Part shown: positions 1 to 7,485 of the stretch, one piece after another | Layout: every line of letters begins with the position of its first letter | Position numbering within the stretch: the first letter of the stretch is position 1 | DNA from: an uncultured Collinsella sp. | Lineage (GTDB): Bacteria; Actinomycetota; Coriobacteriia; Coriobacteriales; Coriobacteriaceae | Direction: 5' to 3' | NCBI GenBank assembly: GCA_934654605.1 | Contig: CAKUGH010000035.1 | Span: 1 to 15,246 of the forward strand | DNA length: 15,246 nucleotides | Notes under the pieces: model-generated | Database searches by the model: none | The model's input: the letters and a program-made list of their open reading frames with translations, nothing else | What the model was told of the DNA's origin: nothing | Translations under genes and position numbers: made by a program

Positions 1-25
1 GCTGCTCTACAGTCCTGCGCAAGAC

Positions 26-48
26 GGAAAGCACATTAAGTGCTTTCC
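26..48 (+). terminator. Possible terminator hairpin at left edge
   Basis: A perfect 9-bp stem (GGAAAGCAC at 26-34 pairing with GTGCTTTCC at 40-48) closes a 5-nt loop and is followed on the plus strand by a short TTT. It could end a gene lying left of the window. The T-tract is weak, so this is a tentative call. Confidence 0.4.
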
Positions 49-223
49 TTTGCGTGCGGAACTCGCGACAAACTTAACCCGCGCCCCACAGCCCCGGAGA
101 CCCTCCCTGCCGTCACTTTGTTCGAGTCGTTATTGTTCCTCGCCGCTTCCGCGGCTCGAGGTCCCCGTTCTCCTCGGCGGGGTTGTCTAAGGTTGTCGCT
201 GAAGCTCTGCCTTTGGCTCAAAG
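49..223. other. Intergenic stretch without recognised gene
   Basis: No convincing gene was found here on either strand. Open frames in this stretch have no ribosome binding site and read as low-complexity arginine-rich sequence. Only small hairpins are visible: GCCGC at 142-146 pairing with GCGGC at 151-155, and CCCCG at 163-167 pairing with CGGGG at 178-182. No tRNA fold could be drawn. Confidence 0.5.
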
Positions 224-258
224 AAAAACGGGAGATGCAATCTGCATCCCCCGTTTTT
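224..258 (-). terminator. Bidirectional intrinsic terminator after the phosphoesterase gene
   Basis: A 16-bp stem with one mismatch (224-239 with 243-258) and a 3-nt loop sits just after the phosphoesterase stop codon at 266. A-tract and T-tract lie at the two outer ends, so it can work on both strands. On the minus strand it ends the phosphoesterase transcript. Confidence 0.85.
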
Positions 259-265
259 GTTGCGG

Positions 266-733
266 TTACTCCAAGTCAATAAACTTGGTGCTTATGACAT
301 GGCCGTCTTTTACTAGCATTCTGGCCATGGTGGGGCCTCTGGTGCCTCTGGGGTAGCTGGCGCTGCCCGGGTTGAGGACTAAGCAGCGGCCTACTTGGGC
401 TTCTTTGGTTACGTGGGTGTGGCCGTTGATGGCTACGTCTACGGATCCCACCGGGAGGTCTTCACGGTAGTGGGCTACGGCGAATTTGAGGCCTTCGTAG
501 GTGAAGAGGGCCAGACGGTCTACATCCGGACCGTAGTCGCGGTAGTAGTCGTTGTTGCCTAGGACCGCTCGCACGGGGGCGATGGTACATAGGTGCTCGT
601 AATCCATCTCTGAGGTGAGGTCTCCGGCGTGGATGATCAGATCTGCGCCCTTGAGCTCGTCTAGGAGCGCGGGCGATAGATAGCCGTGGGTGTCCGAGAT
701 GATGTCGATGCGCTTGGCGCTTGCACTGTTCAT
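266..733 (-). CDS. YfcE/MJ0936-type metallophosphoesterase
   Basis: 155 aa, a normal length for the small YfcE/MJ0936 phosphodiesterase family, which hydrolyses phosphodiester or phosphomonoester bonds with two bound metal ions in the cytosol. The metal-binding motifs appear in order: D14-x-H16 (SDTHG), D38 (HAGD), N60 (GNND), H88, and H105-x-H107 (NGHTH), followed by the family's LNPGS near residue 120. GNND stands where YfcE-like members usually have GNCD or GNHD, but the metal-ligand Asn is kept. H88 is followed by Tyr-Arg rather than the usual Gly. There is no signal peptide or membrane segment. The ATG at 733 is preceded by AGAAGGG at good spacing. The gene stands alone: a strong terminator lies upstream (770-817) and another downstream (224-258). 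The natural substrate cannot be told from sequence. Confidence 0.93.
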   Translation of the reverse strand: MNSASAKRIDIISDTHGYLSPALLDELKGADLIIHAGDLTSEMDYEHLCTIAPVRAVLGNNDYYRDYGPDVDRLALFTYEGLKFAVAHYREDLPVGSVDVAINGHTHVTKEAQVGRCLVLNPGSASYPRGTRGPTMARMLVKDGHVISTKFIDLE

Positions 734-762
734 GGGATCCCTTCTGCAAAACTGATTTGGCG

Positions 763-768
763 GTTATA
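763..768 (-). promoter_or_regulatory. Possible -10 box for the phosphoesterase gene
   Basis: On the minus strand TATAAC follows directly after the T-tract of the preceding terminator, about 30 nt before the phosphoesterase start. No good -35 box lies at 16-18 nt. A promoter is expected here because the upstream terminator separates this gene from the operon before it. The exact site is a guess. Confidence 0.3.
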
Positions 769-769
769 C

Positions 770-817
770 AAAAAGCCCCACGGCTCCGCAGACAATTGGT
801 CTACCGAGCTGCGGGGC
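770..817 (-). terminator. Intrinsic terminator ending the first LytTR operon
   Basis: On the minus strand GCCCCGCAGCTC (806-817) pairs with GAGCCGTGGGGC (775-786), with one mismatch and one wobble. The loop holds a smaller AGAC/GTCT stem. It is followed by TTTTTG (770-774). It lies right after the TAG stop of the response regulator at 825. Confidence 0.85.
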
Positions 818-824
818 CAGTGTG

Positions 825-1541
825 CTAGAGGCTCAGGGCCTTCTTGAGCGGCACGACGCGGCGGCGCGAAACCGGCACGCGTTCATCGACGCCCGTAATG
901 CCCAGCTGGATGGCACCCGAGGGCACGGTCTCGACGTCCGTGACGCACGCCAAGTTGACGATATAGCGGCGATGCACGCGGAAGAAGCCAAAGTCGCAAA
1001 GCTTGGCCTCGAACTGCGCCAGCGACGTTGTCGACAGGAAGCGATCGTCGATCGTGTAGATGCAGGAGTAATCATCCTTGGCCATAATGAAGCGAATGTC
1101 ATCGACGGGAATGAGAACCTTACGGCCGCCCTTTTCCACCGGAATGCGCTCGATGGTGGCCTTGCTGTCCGTGACGGGCTTGGCGCGCTGCATGACCTTC
1201 TCGATCGCGCGATCCAGGCGCGCCTCCTCAACCGGCTTCATTAGGTAATCGACGGCATCTACATCGAACGCCTCAACGGCATGATCGCTATATGCGGTCA
1301 CAAACACAATCGCCGGCGGATTCTTGAGCTTATGCAGCGCCTCGGCAAGCTGCAAGCCAGAAGCGCCGGGCATCGAGATATCGAGAAATACGACATCGAC
1401 GCGGCTTTCCATCAACATCTCAATGGCGGAGCGAACGCTCGACGCCTCAGTGATCGTGCCGATCTTGCCCGTCTGCTCGAGCAAGAAGCGAAGTTCCGAA
1501 CGGGCCGGGGCCTCATCATCCACAATCATCGCACGCAGCAT
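825..1541 (-). CDS. LytTR-family response regulator (first pair)
   Basis: 238 aa, a typical AlgR/AgrA/LytR-type regulator. It has an N-terminal receiver domain (about residues 2-118) and a C-terminal LytTR DNA-binding domain (about 131-238). Receiver residues are intact: acidic pair D8-D9 (VDDE), phosphoacceptor D54 (FLDISMPG), T82 and K102 (MKPVEE). The LytTR part shows FFRVHRRYIVNL, typical of the beta-strand fold that binds direct repeats. I place the start at the ATG at 1541 because AAAGG lies 10 nt upstream. A TTG at 1565 would add eight residues but has no ribosome binding site. It is the last gene after the glycosyltransferase and kinase; 72 nt separate it from the kinase stop. It is presumably phosphorylated by that kinase (inference). 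Target genes are unknown. Confidence 0.93.
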   Translation of the reverse strand: MLRAMIVDDEAPARSELRFLLEQTGKIGTITEASSVRSAIEMLMESRVDVVFLDISMPGASGLQLAEALHKLKNPPAIVFVTAYSDHAVEAFDVDAVDYLMKPVEEARLDRAIEKVMQRAKPVTDSKATIERIPVEKGGRKVLIPVDDIRFIMAKDDYSCIYTIDDRFLSTTSLAQFEAKLCDFGFFRVHRRYIVNLACVTDVETVPSGAIQLGITGVDERVPVSRRRVVPLKKALSL

Positions 1542-1566
1542 AGGGTTTAAACCTTTCGTCAACAAA

Positions 1567-1604
1567 CTACGACGGGCATCCGCCAGTTGGCGTTGAGCCC
1601 GTAG
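1567..1604 (-). other. Intercistronic stem-loop between kinase and regulator
   Basis: On the minus strand CTACG (1600-1604) pairs with CGTAG (1567-1571), with a further GGGC/GCCC segment and an inner GCC/GGC loop. It ends in TTTGTT just before the regulator's ribosome binding site. It is imperfect, with bulges. It may tune the regulator's expression relative to the kinase, or have no function. Confidence 0.3.
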
Positions 1605-1613
1605 CCTTTTATT

Positions 1614-2957
1614 TTACTCTTGAATGTCAAAGATGCTCTCTGACAAATCAAGATGCAGGAGCACTTTGGTACCCTTGCCCGGCGCCGATTCGACGCGCGT
1701 ATAAGAGTGCGGTCCATAAAAGCGATGGATGCGCTCAGAAATATTGTGCATGGCCACGCCGGCGCCGCCGCCTTGCGGCGAGCTGGCATCGGGGCGTGCG
1801 GAGCGCTCATCAAACAGCCTCGCAGCCGTGCCCTCGTCCATGCCCACGCCGTTGTCGGCCACGGCGATCAGAATCGCGTCGTCGCCGTCTTGGTGGACGG
1901 CCACGTCGATCCTCAGAGCGCCGTCATCGCCCATGCCATGACGCACGGCGTTCTCGACGATCGGTTGGATCACAAAGGCCGGGACCAACGTGTCCTCGAC
2001 ATCCTCCGAGACATCGAAGGTCGCCAGTACGCGGTCCTCGCCAAAGCGCGCCTTCTCAAACGTCAGGTAGCGCTTTGTCTGGGCCACCTCGCGCGAGACC
2101 GGGATGAGCGACCCCGAGTTGTCGAGCGTGGCGCGGTAGAACGACGAGAACTCGCGCAGCAGCTCGCGGGCACGCAACGGATCGGTGCGCGTAAACGACG
2201 CGATGGTGTTGAGCGTATTGAACAGAAAGTGCGGATTGATCTGCGCCTGCAGGGCGCGAACCTCGGCACGGGCCGTGAGTTCCTTTTGCACCTCGAGCTC
2301 GTGGATGGCGAGCTGCGTGGACAGGATCTCGGCAAAGCCTGAGGCGAGCGCATACTGGGTGCGGTCGACGGCGCGCGGGGTCTTGTAGTAGAACTTGAGC
2401 GTGCCGACGGTGCGGTCACCCACCTTGATGGGGGCGATGATGCCCGCCGGGACCTGGTTGTGCGAACCATCCGAGCCGACGACGTCCACCACGCGGTTGA
2501 ACGACTGCACGATACCGTGCTCAATGACGTAGCGCGTGGCAAGCGTGTGGATGGGCGAATCGGGCAGCAGCTTTTCCTCGAACTCGCCCGCACAGGCCAG
2601 CACGTTGCTCTCGTCGGTGATGGCAACGGTCATGGCACGCGTCTCGGGCAGAATACGCTGGCACACCAGGCGCGCCGACTCCTGCGTCAGGCCGCCTTTA
2701 ATGTCCTCGAGCATGGCAGAGGCAACCGAGAGCGTCTCCTCGGTGTACTGGGAGCGTACCGAATCGGGGTTGAGCGTCAAGAAGATAAAGATACACAGGA
2801 AGATGCACAGCAGCGCACAGGCGACCACCGTGGCAATCGGCTCGATGCCGGTCGCCAAGGCAAAGATAAAGTACGCCAACACGCAAACGGCGCAGACGAC
2901 GGCGATGATGCGAAAGATTGAAATTGAATTATCGCGCTGGGCGCGGCGGTCGATCAT
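1614..2957 (-). CDS. LytS-like sensor histidine kinase (first pair)
   Basis: 447 aa membrane sensor kinase. Two hydrophobic helices (about 14-35 and 40-62) form a short membrane anchor. A GAF-like region follows (about 75-210), then a His_kinase domain with phosphoacceptor H243 in QINPHFLFNTLN, and a HATPase domain with N336 (ENAVRHG) and the DNGVGM box starting at D368. The Gly-rich lid reads GGGAGVAMHN around 397-405. All catalytic residues are present, so it should be active. It lacks the multi-helix 5TM region of true LytS. The ATG at 2957 overlaps the preceding glycosyltransferase stop as ATGA, indicating translational coupling, and the LytTR regulator lies 72 nt downstream. The signal is unknown. 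The short extracellular link between the two helices suggests sensing in the membrane or by the cytosolic GAF-like part. Confidence 0.93.
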   Translation of the reverse strand: MIDRRAQRDNSISIFRIIAVVCAVCVLAYFIFALATGIEPIATVVACALLCIFLCIFIFLTLNPDSVRSQYTEETLSVASAMLEDIKGGLTQESARLVCQRILPETRAMTVAITDESNVLACAGEFEEKLLPDSPIHTLATRYVIEHGIVQSFNRVVDVVGSDGSHNQVPAGIIAPIKVGDRTVGTLKFYYKTPRAVDRTQYALASGFAEILSTQLAIHELEVQKELTARAEVRALQAQINPHFLFNTLNTIASFTRTDPLRARELLREFSSFYRATLDNSGSLIPVSREVAQTKRYLTFEKARFGEDRVLATFDVSEDVEDTLVPAFVIQPIVENAVRHGMGDDGALRIDVAVHQDGDDAILIAVADNGVGMDEGTAARLFDERSARPDASSPQGGGAGVAMHNISERIHRFYGPHSYTRVESAPGKGTKVLLHLDLSESIFDIQE

Positions 2958-4141
2958 TCAGCCCCCTCCAGGATGCTAATCAGTTGTGCGTCGCGCCAAA
3001 GTTCGTCCATGATCTTGGGCCAGAAACTCTGAAAACGCAGGTAGCTTGCGGCGTTTTGGCGAGCATAGGTCTTTGCCTCGTCAATGCCATGGCGCCAGAT
3101 GCGCAGATATCCCTCGTGCTCGCGGGTAAACATGCTGCGAACCATGGCGGTCTTACGCACGCGGTCGTCGAGCTCGCGCGAAATCCATGGACCCGGATAG
3201 GGCATGAGCGATGCCGCCGTAACGGGAATAAGCTCCTTTTGGTGCGCAGCGAACGTCAGCTTGGCCCGCTCGTAGTACCAACGGTACACGTCCTGCATAA
3301 AGCGCGGCGAGCGCTTCTCGGACTCGGGCGGCAGGTGGCGCACGGTCCACTCGTTATCGAACCACACGTCGTAGCCAAACATGCGCATGTTAAACAGGTA
3401 GTCCAGGTCCTCGCCGCGGGTGATAAACGGATCGAAGGCCACGCGCGTAAAGGCGCGGGCGTGCAGGGCCATCAGGCCGCCGCACACGTAGTTGGAGCGC
3501 GAGATACGGGTGCCCGAAAGCGCCTTTTTCATCCAGCGATTAAACTCGATACGCTTGGTCCACCAGCGATGGCAAATGCCCACCTTGTCCGTGGGAGCCA
3601 GCGGCGACCCGTCACGATCATAGAAGTACCCGCTCTTGACCAAGATCGGCAGACCCTGGCGCGTCTGCTGGCCCAGCGCATAGGTCGCGCGCTTCATAAA
3701 GTCGGCATCGATGACGGTCTCGTCATCATCCAAAAAGACAACCGCGTCGTGCCCCAGCACCGCCGCGCAGGCAAGACCCATGTTGCGGATGGCACCGTAG
3801 CCGCGCAGGCTCACGCACTCGCCCGAACCCTTGGGCGCGATCTGCGCCACGCGGTCGGCAACACGCGAAGCCTGAGTATTGGTAACGACGGTGACCTTAA
3901 GTGTGGGATGCGCATTAACGATTTCGTGCACGCGATGAGATACGTCGGCCGTGGCAGAAACCGGACAGACCACCAAGAGGATGATGCGCGGAATGTCGCG
4001 CACCTGTTCGAGCGAAGTCAGGCAGCGATCGAGTTCCGGGTTGGCGGCATTGAGCGACGTCGAGTGATCGTAGGTGCCGGGAGCGTTTGCTTGGGTATCA
4101 TCGCCCGCCCAATATGTTGGGATCACAACCGTGGCGTTCAT
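2954..4141 (-). CDS. Family 2-type glycosyltransferase
   Basis: 395 aa, with a GT-A fold of the family 2 kind that transfers a sugar from a nucleotide sugar. Visible motifs are the N-terminal beta strand TVVIPTYW (4-11), RGYGAIRNMG (113-122, nucleotide and acceptor side), the metal-binding FLDDDE (136-141), and GEDLDY (243-248) with H269 as likely catalytic and second metal elements. No membrane segment is visible, so it probably acts in the cytosol or at the inner membrane face. I choose the ATG at 4141 because AAGGAGGG stands about 8 nt upstream. A start 45 nt further up would put the AAGGAGG inside the coding sequence and would begin inside the preceding hairpin region. It overlaps the kinase gene by 4 nt, so a sugar-transfer step and a two-component system are expressed together. 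Donor and acceptor cannot be deduced. Confidence 0.85.
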   Translation of the reverse strand: MNATVVIPTYWAGDDTQANAPGTYDHSTSLNAANPELDRCLTSLEQVRDIPRIILLVVCPVSATADVSHRVHEIVNAHPTLKVTVVTNTQASRVADRVAQIAPKGSGECVSLRGYGAIRNMGLACAAVLGHDAVVFLDDDETVIDADFMKRATYALGQQTRQGLPILVKSGYFYDRDGSPLAPTDKVGICHRWWTKRIEFNRWMKKALSGTRISRSNYVCGGLMALHARAFTRVAFDPFITRGEDLDYLFNMRMFGYDVWFDNEWTVRHLPPESEKRSPRFMQDVYRWYYERAKLTFAAHQKELIPVTAASLMPYPGPWISRELDDRVRKTAMVRSMFTREHEGYLRIWRHGIDEAKTYARQNAASYLRFQSFWPKIMDELWRDAQLISILEGAE

Positions 4142-4163
4142 ACCTTTACCCTCCTTGCAACAC

Positions 4164-4199
4164 AAAAACGGGGCGCCGCCAAACACAGGCGACGCCCCG
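4164..4199 (-). terminator. Terminator-like hairpin directly before the glycosyltransferase gene
   Basis: A 12-bp GC-rich stem with one mismatch (4169-4180 with 4188-4199), a 7-nt loop and a TTTTT on the minus strand (4164-4168) make a textbook intrinsic terminator. Its T-tract ends only about 22 nt before the glycosyltransferase ATG, with the ribosome binding site in between, so no promoter fits after it. It may be the true end of the transporter transcript, an attenuator of the operon, or both. Confidence 0.8.
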
Positions 4200-4215
4200 C
4201 GACCTAGCTGATTCC

Positions 4216-4221
4216 ATCATA
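4216..4221 (-). promoter_or_regulatory. Candidate -10 box for the glycosyltransferase-kinase-regulator operon
   Basis: TATGAT on the minus strand lies about 75 nt before the glycosyltransferase start, upstream of the terminator-like hairpin. No clear -35 box is found at 16-18 nt. A transcript starting here would carry the hairpin in its leader. Tentative. Confidence 0.3.
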
Positions 4222-4275
4222 CCCACTTGGGCTAAACATTGCTCGGAAGTCAGAATGATTTATGCGGCTACTTCC

Positions 4276-4310
4276 AAAAGAGTACTGCAGATAGGCACAA
4301 TTGCTGTACT
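4276..4310 (-). terminator. Weak terminator after the MFS transporter gene
   Basis: On the minus strand AGTACAGCA (4302-4310) pairs with TGCAGTACT (4281-4289), with one A-A mismatch and a 12-nt loop, followed by CTTTT (4276-4280). It begins about 14 nt after the transporter stop codon at 4324. It is less stable than the GC-rich hairpin at 4164-4199. Confidence 0.45.
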
Positions 4311-4323
4311 GAGCCCGGTTGCC

Positions 4324-5574
4324 TTACGCCGCCGTCTGAGCCATGCGGGACAGACGGACTAGCAGCACAAAGCCAACAACCAGCAGAACGCCAATAGAAA
4401 GGACACCCAGCGACGGGTTGCCGGTCAGCGAGGTGACAACCGACACCAGGAAGGTGCCCATAACGCTTGCGTAACGGCCAAAGATATCGAAGAAGCCATA
4501 GTACTCGTTGGACTTTTCCTTGGGGATGATGCGGCCAAAATAGCTGCGGCTGAGCGCCTGCACGCCACCCTGGAACAAGCCGACCAAAATGGCGAGCACC
4601 CAGAACTCAAAGGCAGTCTTTAAGAAAAACGCGGCAAAGAGCACGATGCCCATATAGGCGGCGACGGCCACCAAGATCATATTGAGTGTGCCCACGCGAC
4701 CGGCGAGCTTGCCGTAGATGATGGCGGACGGGAAGGCCACAAACTGCGTAACGAGCAGAGCCAGCACCAGTTGGGTCGAATCGATACCCAAAGCCGAGCC
4801 GTAGCTGGTTGCCATGGAGATGACCGTGTGCACACCGTCGATGTAGAAGAAGAACGCGATCATGTAGACCAGCACGGTCTTGTTGTGGGCGATCTCGCGC
4901 ATGGTGTGTCCGACCTCGGAGAACACGCCGCCCACGATGTGACCGATGGTGTCCTGGGGACCGCGCTCGCGACCGTACTTTTGCTTATAGGTGCGAATGA
5001 GCGGCATGGTAAAGATGAGCCACCAGGCACCGGTGATGATAAACGACAGACGCGTTGCCAGCATGGTGGGGACGCCAAGAGCGGGGCCACCCATGATAAG
5101 CGCCAGGCAGATGATGAACGGCACGGTGGAACCGATGTAGCCCCAGGCATAGCCCGAGCTGGACACGGCGTCCATGCGCTCGTCGGTGGTAATGTCGGGC
5201 AGCATGGCGTCGTAGAACGTCATAGAAGAGTTAAGACCGATGGTGCACAGCACGTACACGGTCAAAAATGCCATGGCGGACATTGGGATAGCCTGCGCCA
5301 GGCAAAGGACCAGGCCCGTAAGGAAGAAGCCCAAGAAGAACTTGATCTTGTTGCCGGCGTAATCGGCAAGCGCGCCCAGAATGGGCATGAGCATGGCAAT
5401 GACTAGCGAGGCAATCGTCTGCGCGTTGCCCCAAGCGACCACCAGGTCTGCCGAGGAAGCACCGGTATTGATGGCGTTAAAGTAGATGGGCACCACCGAG
5501 GTATTGAGCAGCACGAGGGCCGAGTTGCCCACATCGTACATAACCCAGTTACGCTCGAGCTTGGTGTATTTCAT
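4324..5574 (-). CDS. UMF1-type MFS transporter
   Basis: 416 aa with about 12 hydrophobic segments, a major facilitator of the UMF1 (Atg22-like) family placed in the cytoplasmic membrane. Family marks are the N-terminal ERNWVMYDVGNSA (7-19), the loop 2-3 motif GALADYAGNKIKFF (67-80), YDAMLPDI (121-128), SSSGYAWGYIGS (138-149), and YIDGVHTV in the middle of the protein. The C-terminal half carries YGKLAGRVG and the RSYFGRIIPKEKSNEYYGF stretch typical of the family. Bacterial UMF1 substrates are mostly unknown, so none is assigned. The ATG at 5574 has GAAGGGG about 9 nt upstream. It follows the phospholipase-like gene by about 100 nt in the same direction without a visible terminator, so co-transcription is plausible. 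A weak hairpin and a strong one follow it. Confidence 0.9.
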   Translation of the reverse strand: MKYTKLERNWVMYDVGNSALVLLNTSVVPIYFNAINTGASSADLVVAWGNAQTIASLVIAMLMPILGALADYAGNKIKFFLGFFLTGLVLCLAQAIPMSAMAFLTVYVLCTIGLNSSMTFYDAMLPDITTDERMDAVSSSGYAWGYIGSTVPFIICLALIMGGPALGVPTMLATRLSFIITGAWWLIFTMPLIRTYKQKYGRERGPQDTIGHIVGGVFSEVGHTMREIAHNKTVLVYMIAFFFYIDGVHTVISMATSYGSALGIDSTQLVLALLVTQFVAFPSAIIYGKLAGRVGTLNMILVAVAAYMGIVLFAAFFLKTAFEFWVLAILVGLFQGGVQALSRSYFGRIIPKEKSNEYYGFFDIFGRYASVMGTFLVSVVTSLTGNPSLGVLSIGVLLVVGFVLLVRLSRMAQTAA

Positions 5575-5675
5575 GGACAGGGCCCCTTCGTATTCGCCCG
5601 ATATGCAGTTAGTTCATCGTACCCCAATTGTCCAGAGGCGCCGGTAAGGATTCGGCAAAGGGGCACGCACGAGCC

Positions 5676-6620
5676 CTACTCCTCGCGGTCGAACTCTTCG
5701 TCGGCGCCGAGCACGCGACCGCTGTAATTGACGTGGTTGGTCACGGCTTCCATATCGCCGGTCTCGATAAAGCGGGCGACCGTGCACTCGTAATCGACCA
5801 GCGCGCGGTCAAAGACCTCGGGGAAACTCTCGGTCGAGACTTCATCGGTAAAGGGGTTCTTCCATGCCAAGTGGCCCAGGTTGCCGGTACGCTCGGGCAG
5901 CTCGGTCGTCACTCGGTGCGCAAGGCCGTCGAGCAGCGAATAATCGTGCACCAAGCCCTCGAGCAGGGCAATCGCGCGCGTCTTGGCCGAACCGGCCGGC
6001 TCGATAGTGCGGTAGAGCAGCTGCATGTCGGCTACGGCGCCGGCGTACTCCCCCGCCGGGATGTCGATACCGTACACGCGCCCGGCGACGTAGCTCATCA
6101 GCACGCCGGCAACGCGATTGATGCGGTCGGTAGTGACGATCTCGCCCGCCGGCGGATAATCCTCGACCGTTGCCCCATCGCGCTTGAGCTGCAGCATCAG
6201 CACGTCCAAGTCGCTTTCGAGCACGGCATGAACTTGGCTGCCCGAAGCCTCGAGCTCGGGATCGGACTCGACAATGCCAAACTGCTGCTCGTAGACAAAG
6301 GGATGGGCATTGCGATCGAGCACATAATGCGACAGCAGGCCCAGCGCAAACGCACGACCCAGGTTGGCATCGCGCGGCTGCAGGTGCGACACGCCATCGC
6401 GCAGACACGAGAACTGACGCGACATGCGCGAGCGGTGCATAACCTGCCCCAGCAGCGTGCAGTCGGAAATGCGCGGCGTGAGCACGTGGAAGAAGAACGG
6501 GTCGGGACCCTGGTTGCCCAGGATAAAGGCAATACGCTCCTCGTCGGACGTAATAACGCCCTGAGGCAGGCGCTCAATGCTTTCCTCGCCAAACAGATGA
6601 TGGGTGATAAGCGCGGGCAT
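5676..6620 (-). CDS. Zinc-dependent phospholipase C-like protein
   Basis: 314 aa, matching the bacterial family related to zinc-dependent phospholipase C (Zn_dep_PLPC). Likely zinc ligands are visible: N-terminal H7-H8 (LITHHLFG), the NQGPDPFFFH segment (36-45), H98-x3-D102-x3-H106 (SHYVLDRNAHPF), and H131-x3-E135. Unlike secreted clostridial phospholipases C it has no signal peptide and no C-terminal lipid-binding domain, so it probably stays in the cytosol. Activity on phospholipids is therefore only a family-based guess. The ATG at 6620 has AAAGGA 7 nt upstream. It lies 92 nt after the LytTR regulator and about 100 nt before the UMF1 transporter, all in the same direction. A possible promoter lies at 6653-6658. 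Confidence 0.85.
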   Translation of the reverse strand: MPALITHHLFGEESIERLPQGVITSDEERIAFILGNQGPDPFFFHVLTPRISDCTLLGQVMHRSRMSRQFSCLRDGVSHLQPRDANLGRAFALGLLSHYVLDRNAHPFVYEQQFGIVESDPELEASGSQVHAVLESDLDVLMLQLKRDGATVEDYPPAGEIVTTDRINRVAGVLMSYVAGRVYGIDIPAGEYAGAVADMQLLYRTIEPAGSAKTRAIALLEGLVHDYSLLDGLAHRVTTELPERTGNLGHLAWKNPFTDEVSTESFPEVFDRALVDYECTVARFIETGDMEAVTNHVNYSGRVLGADEEFDREE

Positions 6621-6652
6621 AATGATCCTTTCGATTTCATTCGATGCAATCC

Positions 6653-6658
6653 ATTATG
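6653..6658 (-). promoter_or_regulatory. Possible -10 box for the phospholipase-like gene
   Basis: CATAAT on the minus strand, about 33 nt before the start codon, with a weak TTTGGC 16 nt upstream as -35. It would allow expression independent of the two-component pair. Low certainty. Confidence 0.25.
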
Positions 6659-6712
6659 CCCACCGCGCGCCCATGCCAAACCCACGGCGGTAAACGACGG
6701 CACGCAAGCCTC

Positions 6713-7447
6713 TTACGCAAGTCCCAGGTGCGACTTGACCTCGGCGGCACGACGACGGGACACCGGCACCGTCGAGCTCACGCGGTCGAGCCTGAGCTCC
6801 ATCAGGCCCGTGGAGCCAATCTCAACATTGTGCACGTCTTCCAAATTGACCAGATAGCTGCGGTGGACACGGATAAAGCCCTCGGGGGCCAGGCGCCGCT
6901 CGAGCGAGGAAATCGACTCATTGATTAGATACGTCCCCTCGGCGCAGACGGCGTTGCAAAAATCGGCACGCGCCTCAAAGTAGCAGACATCCGCCACGGG
7001 AATGAACACCTTTTTGCCCCCGCGATCCACCGTCAGACGCAAGGGCTGGCGCGGAGCATGGACGACACGGCGAGCACCCAGGGCAGTCTCAATCTTGTCG
7101 AGCGCCTTTGACAAGCGGGCATCCTCGACCGGTTTGACGACGTAATCGACAGCGTCGAGGTTGTAGGCATCGGCCGCATACTCGGCAAATGCCGTCACAA
7201 ACACCACGACCGGCGGCGTCTTTAGGTTCTGCAGCGTCTCGGCAAGCTCAATTCCCGAGCGACCGGGCATGGTAATGTCTAAAAACAGCACGTCGGGCTT
7301 GTTCGACAGAATCGACTCCACGGCTTCGGTGACATTGCCCGCCTCGGCAATCTGACCCACACGCGTATCCTTTTCCAACAGATAGCGTAGCTCAGCCCTA
7401 ATTGGAGGCTCGTCATCAACCACCAGGATGTTCCAGCCTTCGGACAT
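6713..7447 (-). CDS. LytTR-family response regulator (second pair)
   Basis: 244 aa, a paralogue of the regulator at 825-1541 with the same layout. The receiver domain (about 5-120) has D11-D12 (VVDDEPP), phosphoacceptor D57 (FLDITMPG), T85 and K105 (VVKPVED). The LytTR DNA-binding domain (about 135-244) shows FIRVHRSYLVNLEDV and VPVSRRR. All phosphorylation residues are present. The ATG at 7447 is preceded by GAGGGGA at about 8 nt. It starts 38 nt after the stop of the sensor kinase at 7486-8877, so the two form an operon and probably a cognate pair. Its likely targets are the flanking phospholipase-like, transporter or permease genes (inference). I could not pick out a convincing pair of LytTR direct repeats in the nearby gaps. 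Confidence 0.93.
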   Translation of the reverse strand: MSEGWNILVVDDEPPIRAELRYLLEKDTRVGQIAEAGNVTEAVESILSNKPDVLFLDITMPGRSGIELAETLQNLKTPPVVVFVTAFAEYAADAYNLDAVDYVVKPVEDARLSKALDKIETALGARRVVHAPRQPLRLTVDRGGKKVFIPVADVCYFEARADFCNAVCAEGTYLINESISSLERRLAPEGFIRVHRSYLVNLEDVHNVEIGSTGLMELRLDRVSSTVPVSRRRAAEVKSHLGLA

Positions 7448-7485
7448 ATGCGCTTCCCCTCTTTTTCTCTCAATCCAACTGCGTG

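Noticed and set aside
115..130. GTTCGAGTC resembling a tRNA T-arm
   Set aside because: No matching stem or acceptor, D-arm or anticodon arms could be drawn around it.
2918..4207. Plus-strand open frame of 429 codons opposite the glycosyltransferase
   Set aside because: It resembles no family, while the minus strand has a strong ribosome site and a coupled operon.
5628..6857. Plus-strand open frame of 409 codons opposite the phospholipase-like gene
   Set aside because: It is a shadow that spans two real minus-strand genes and the gap between them; no motifs.
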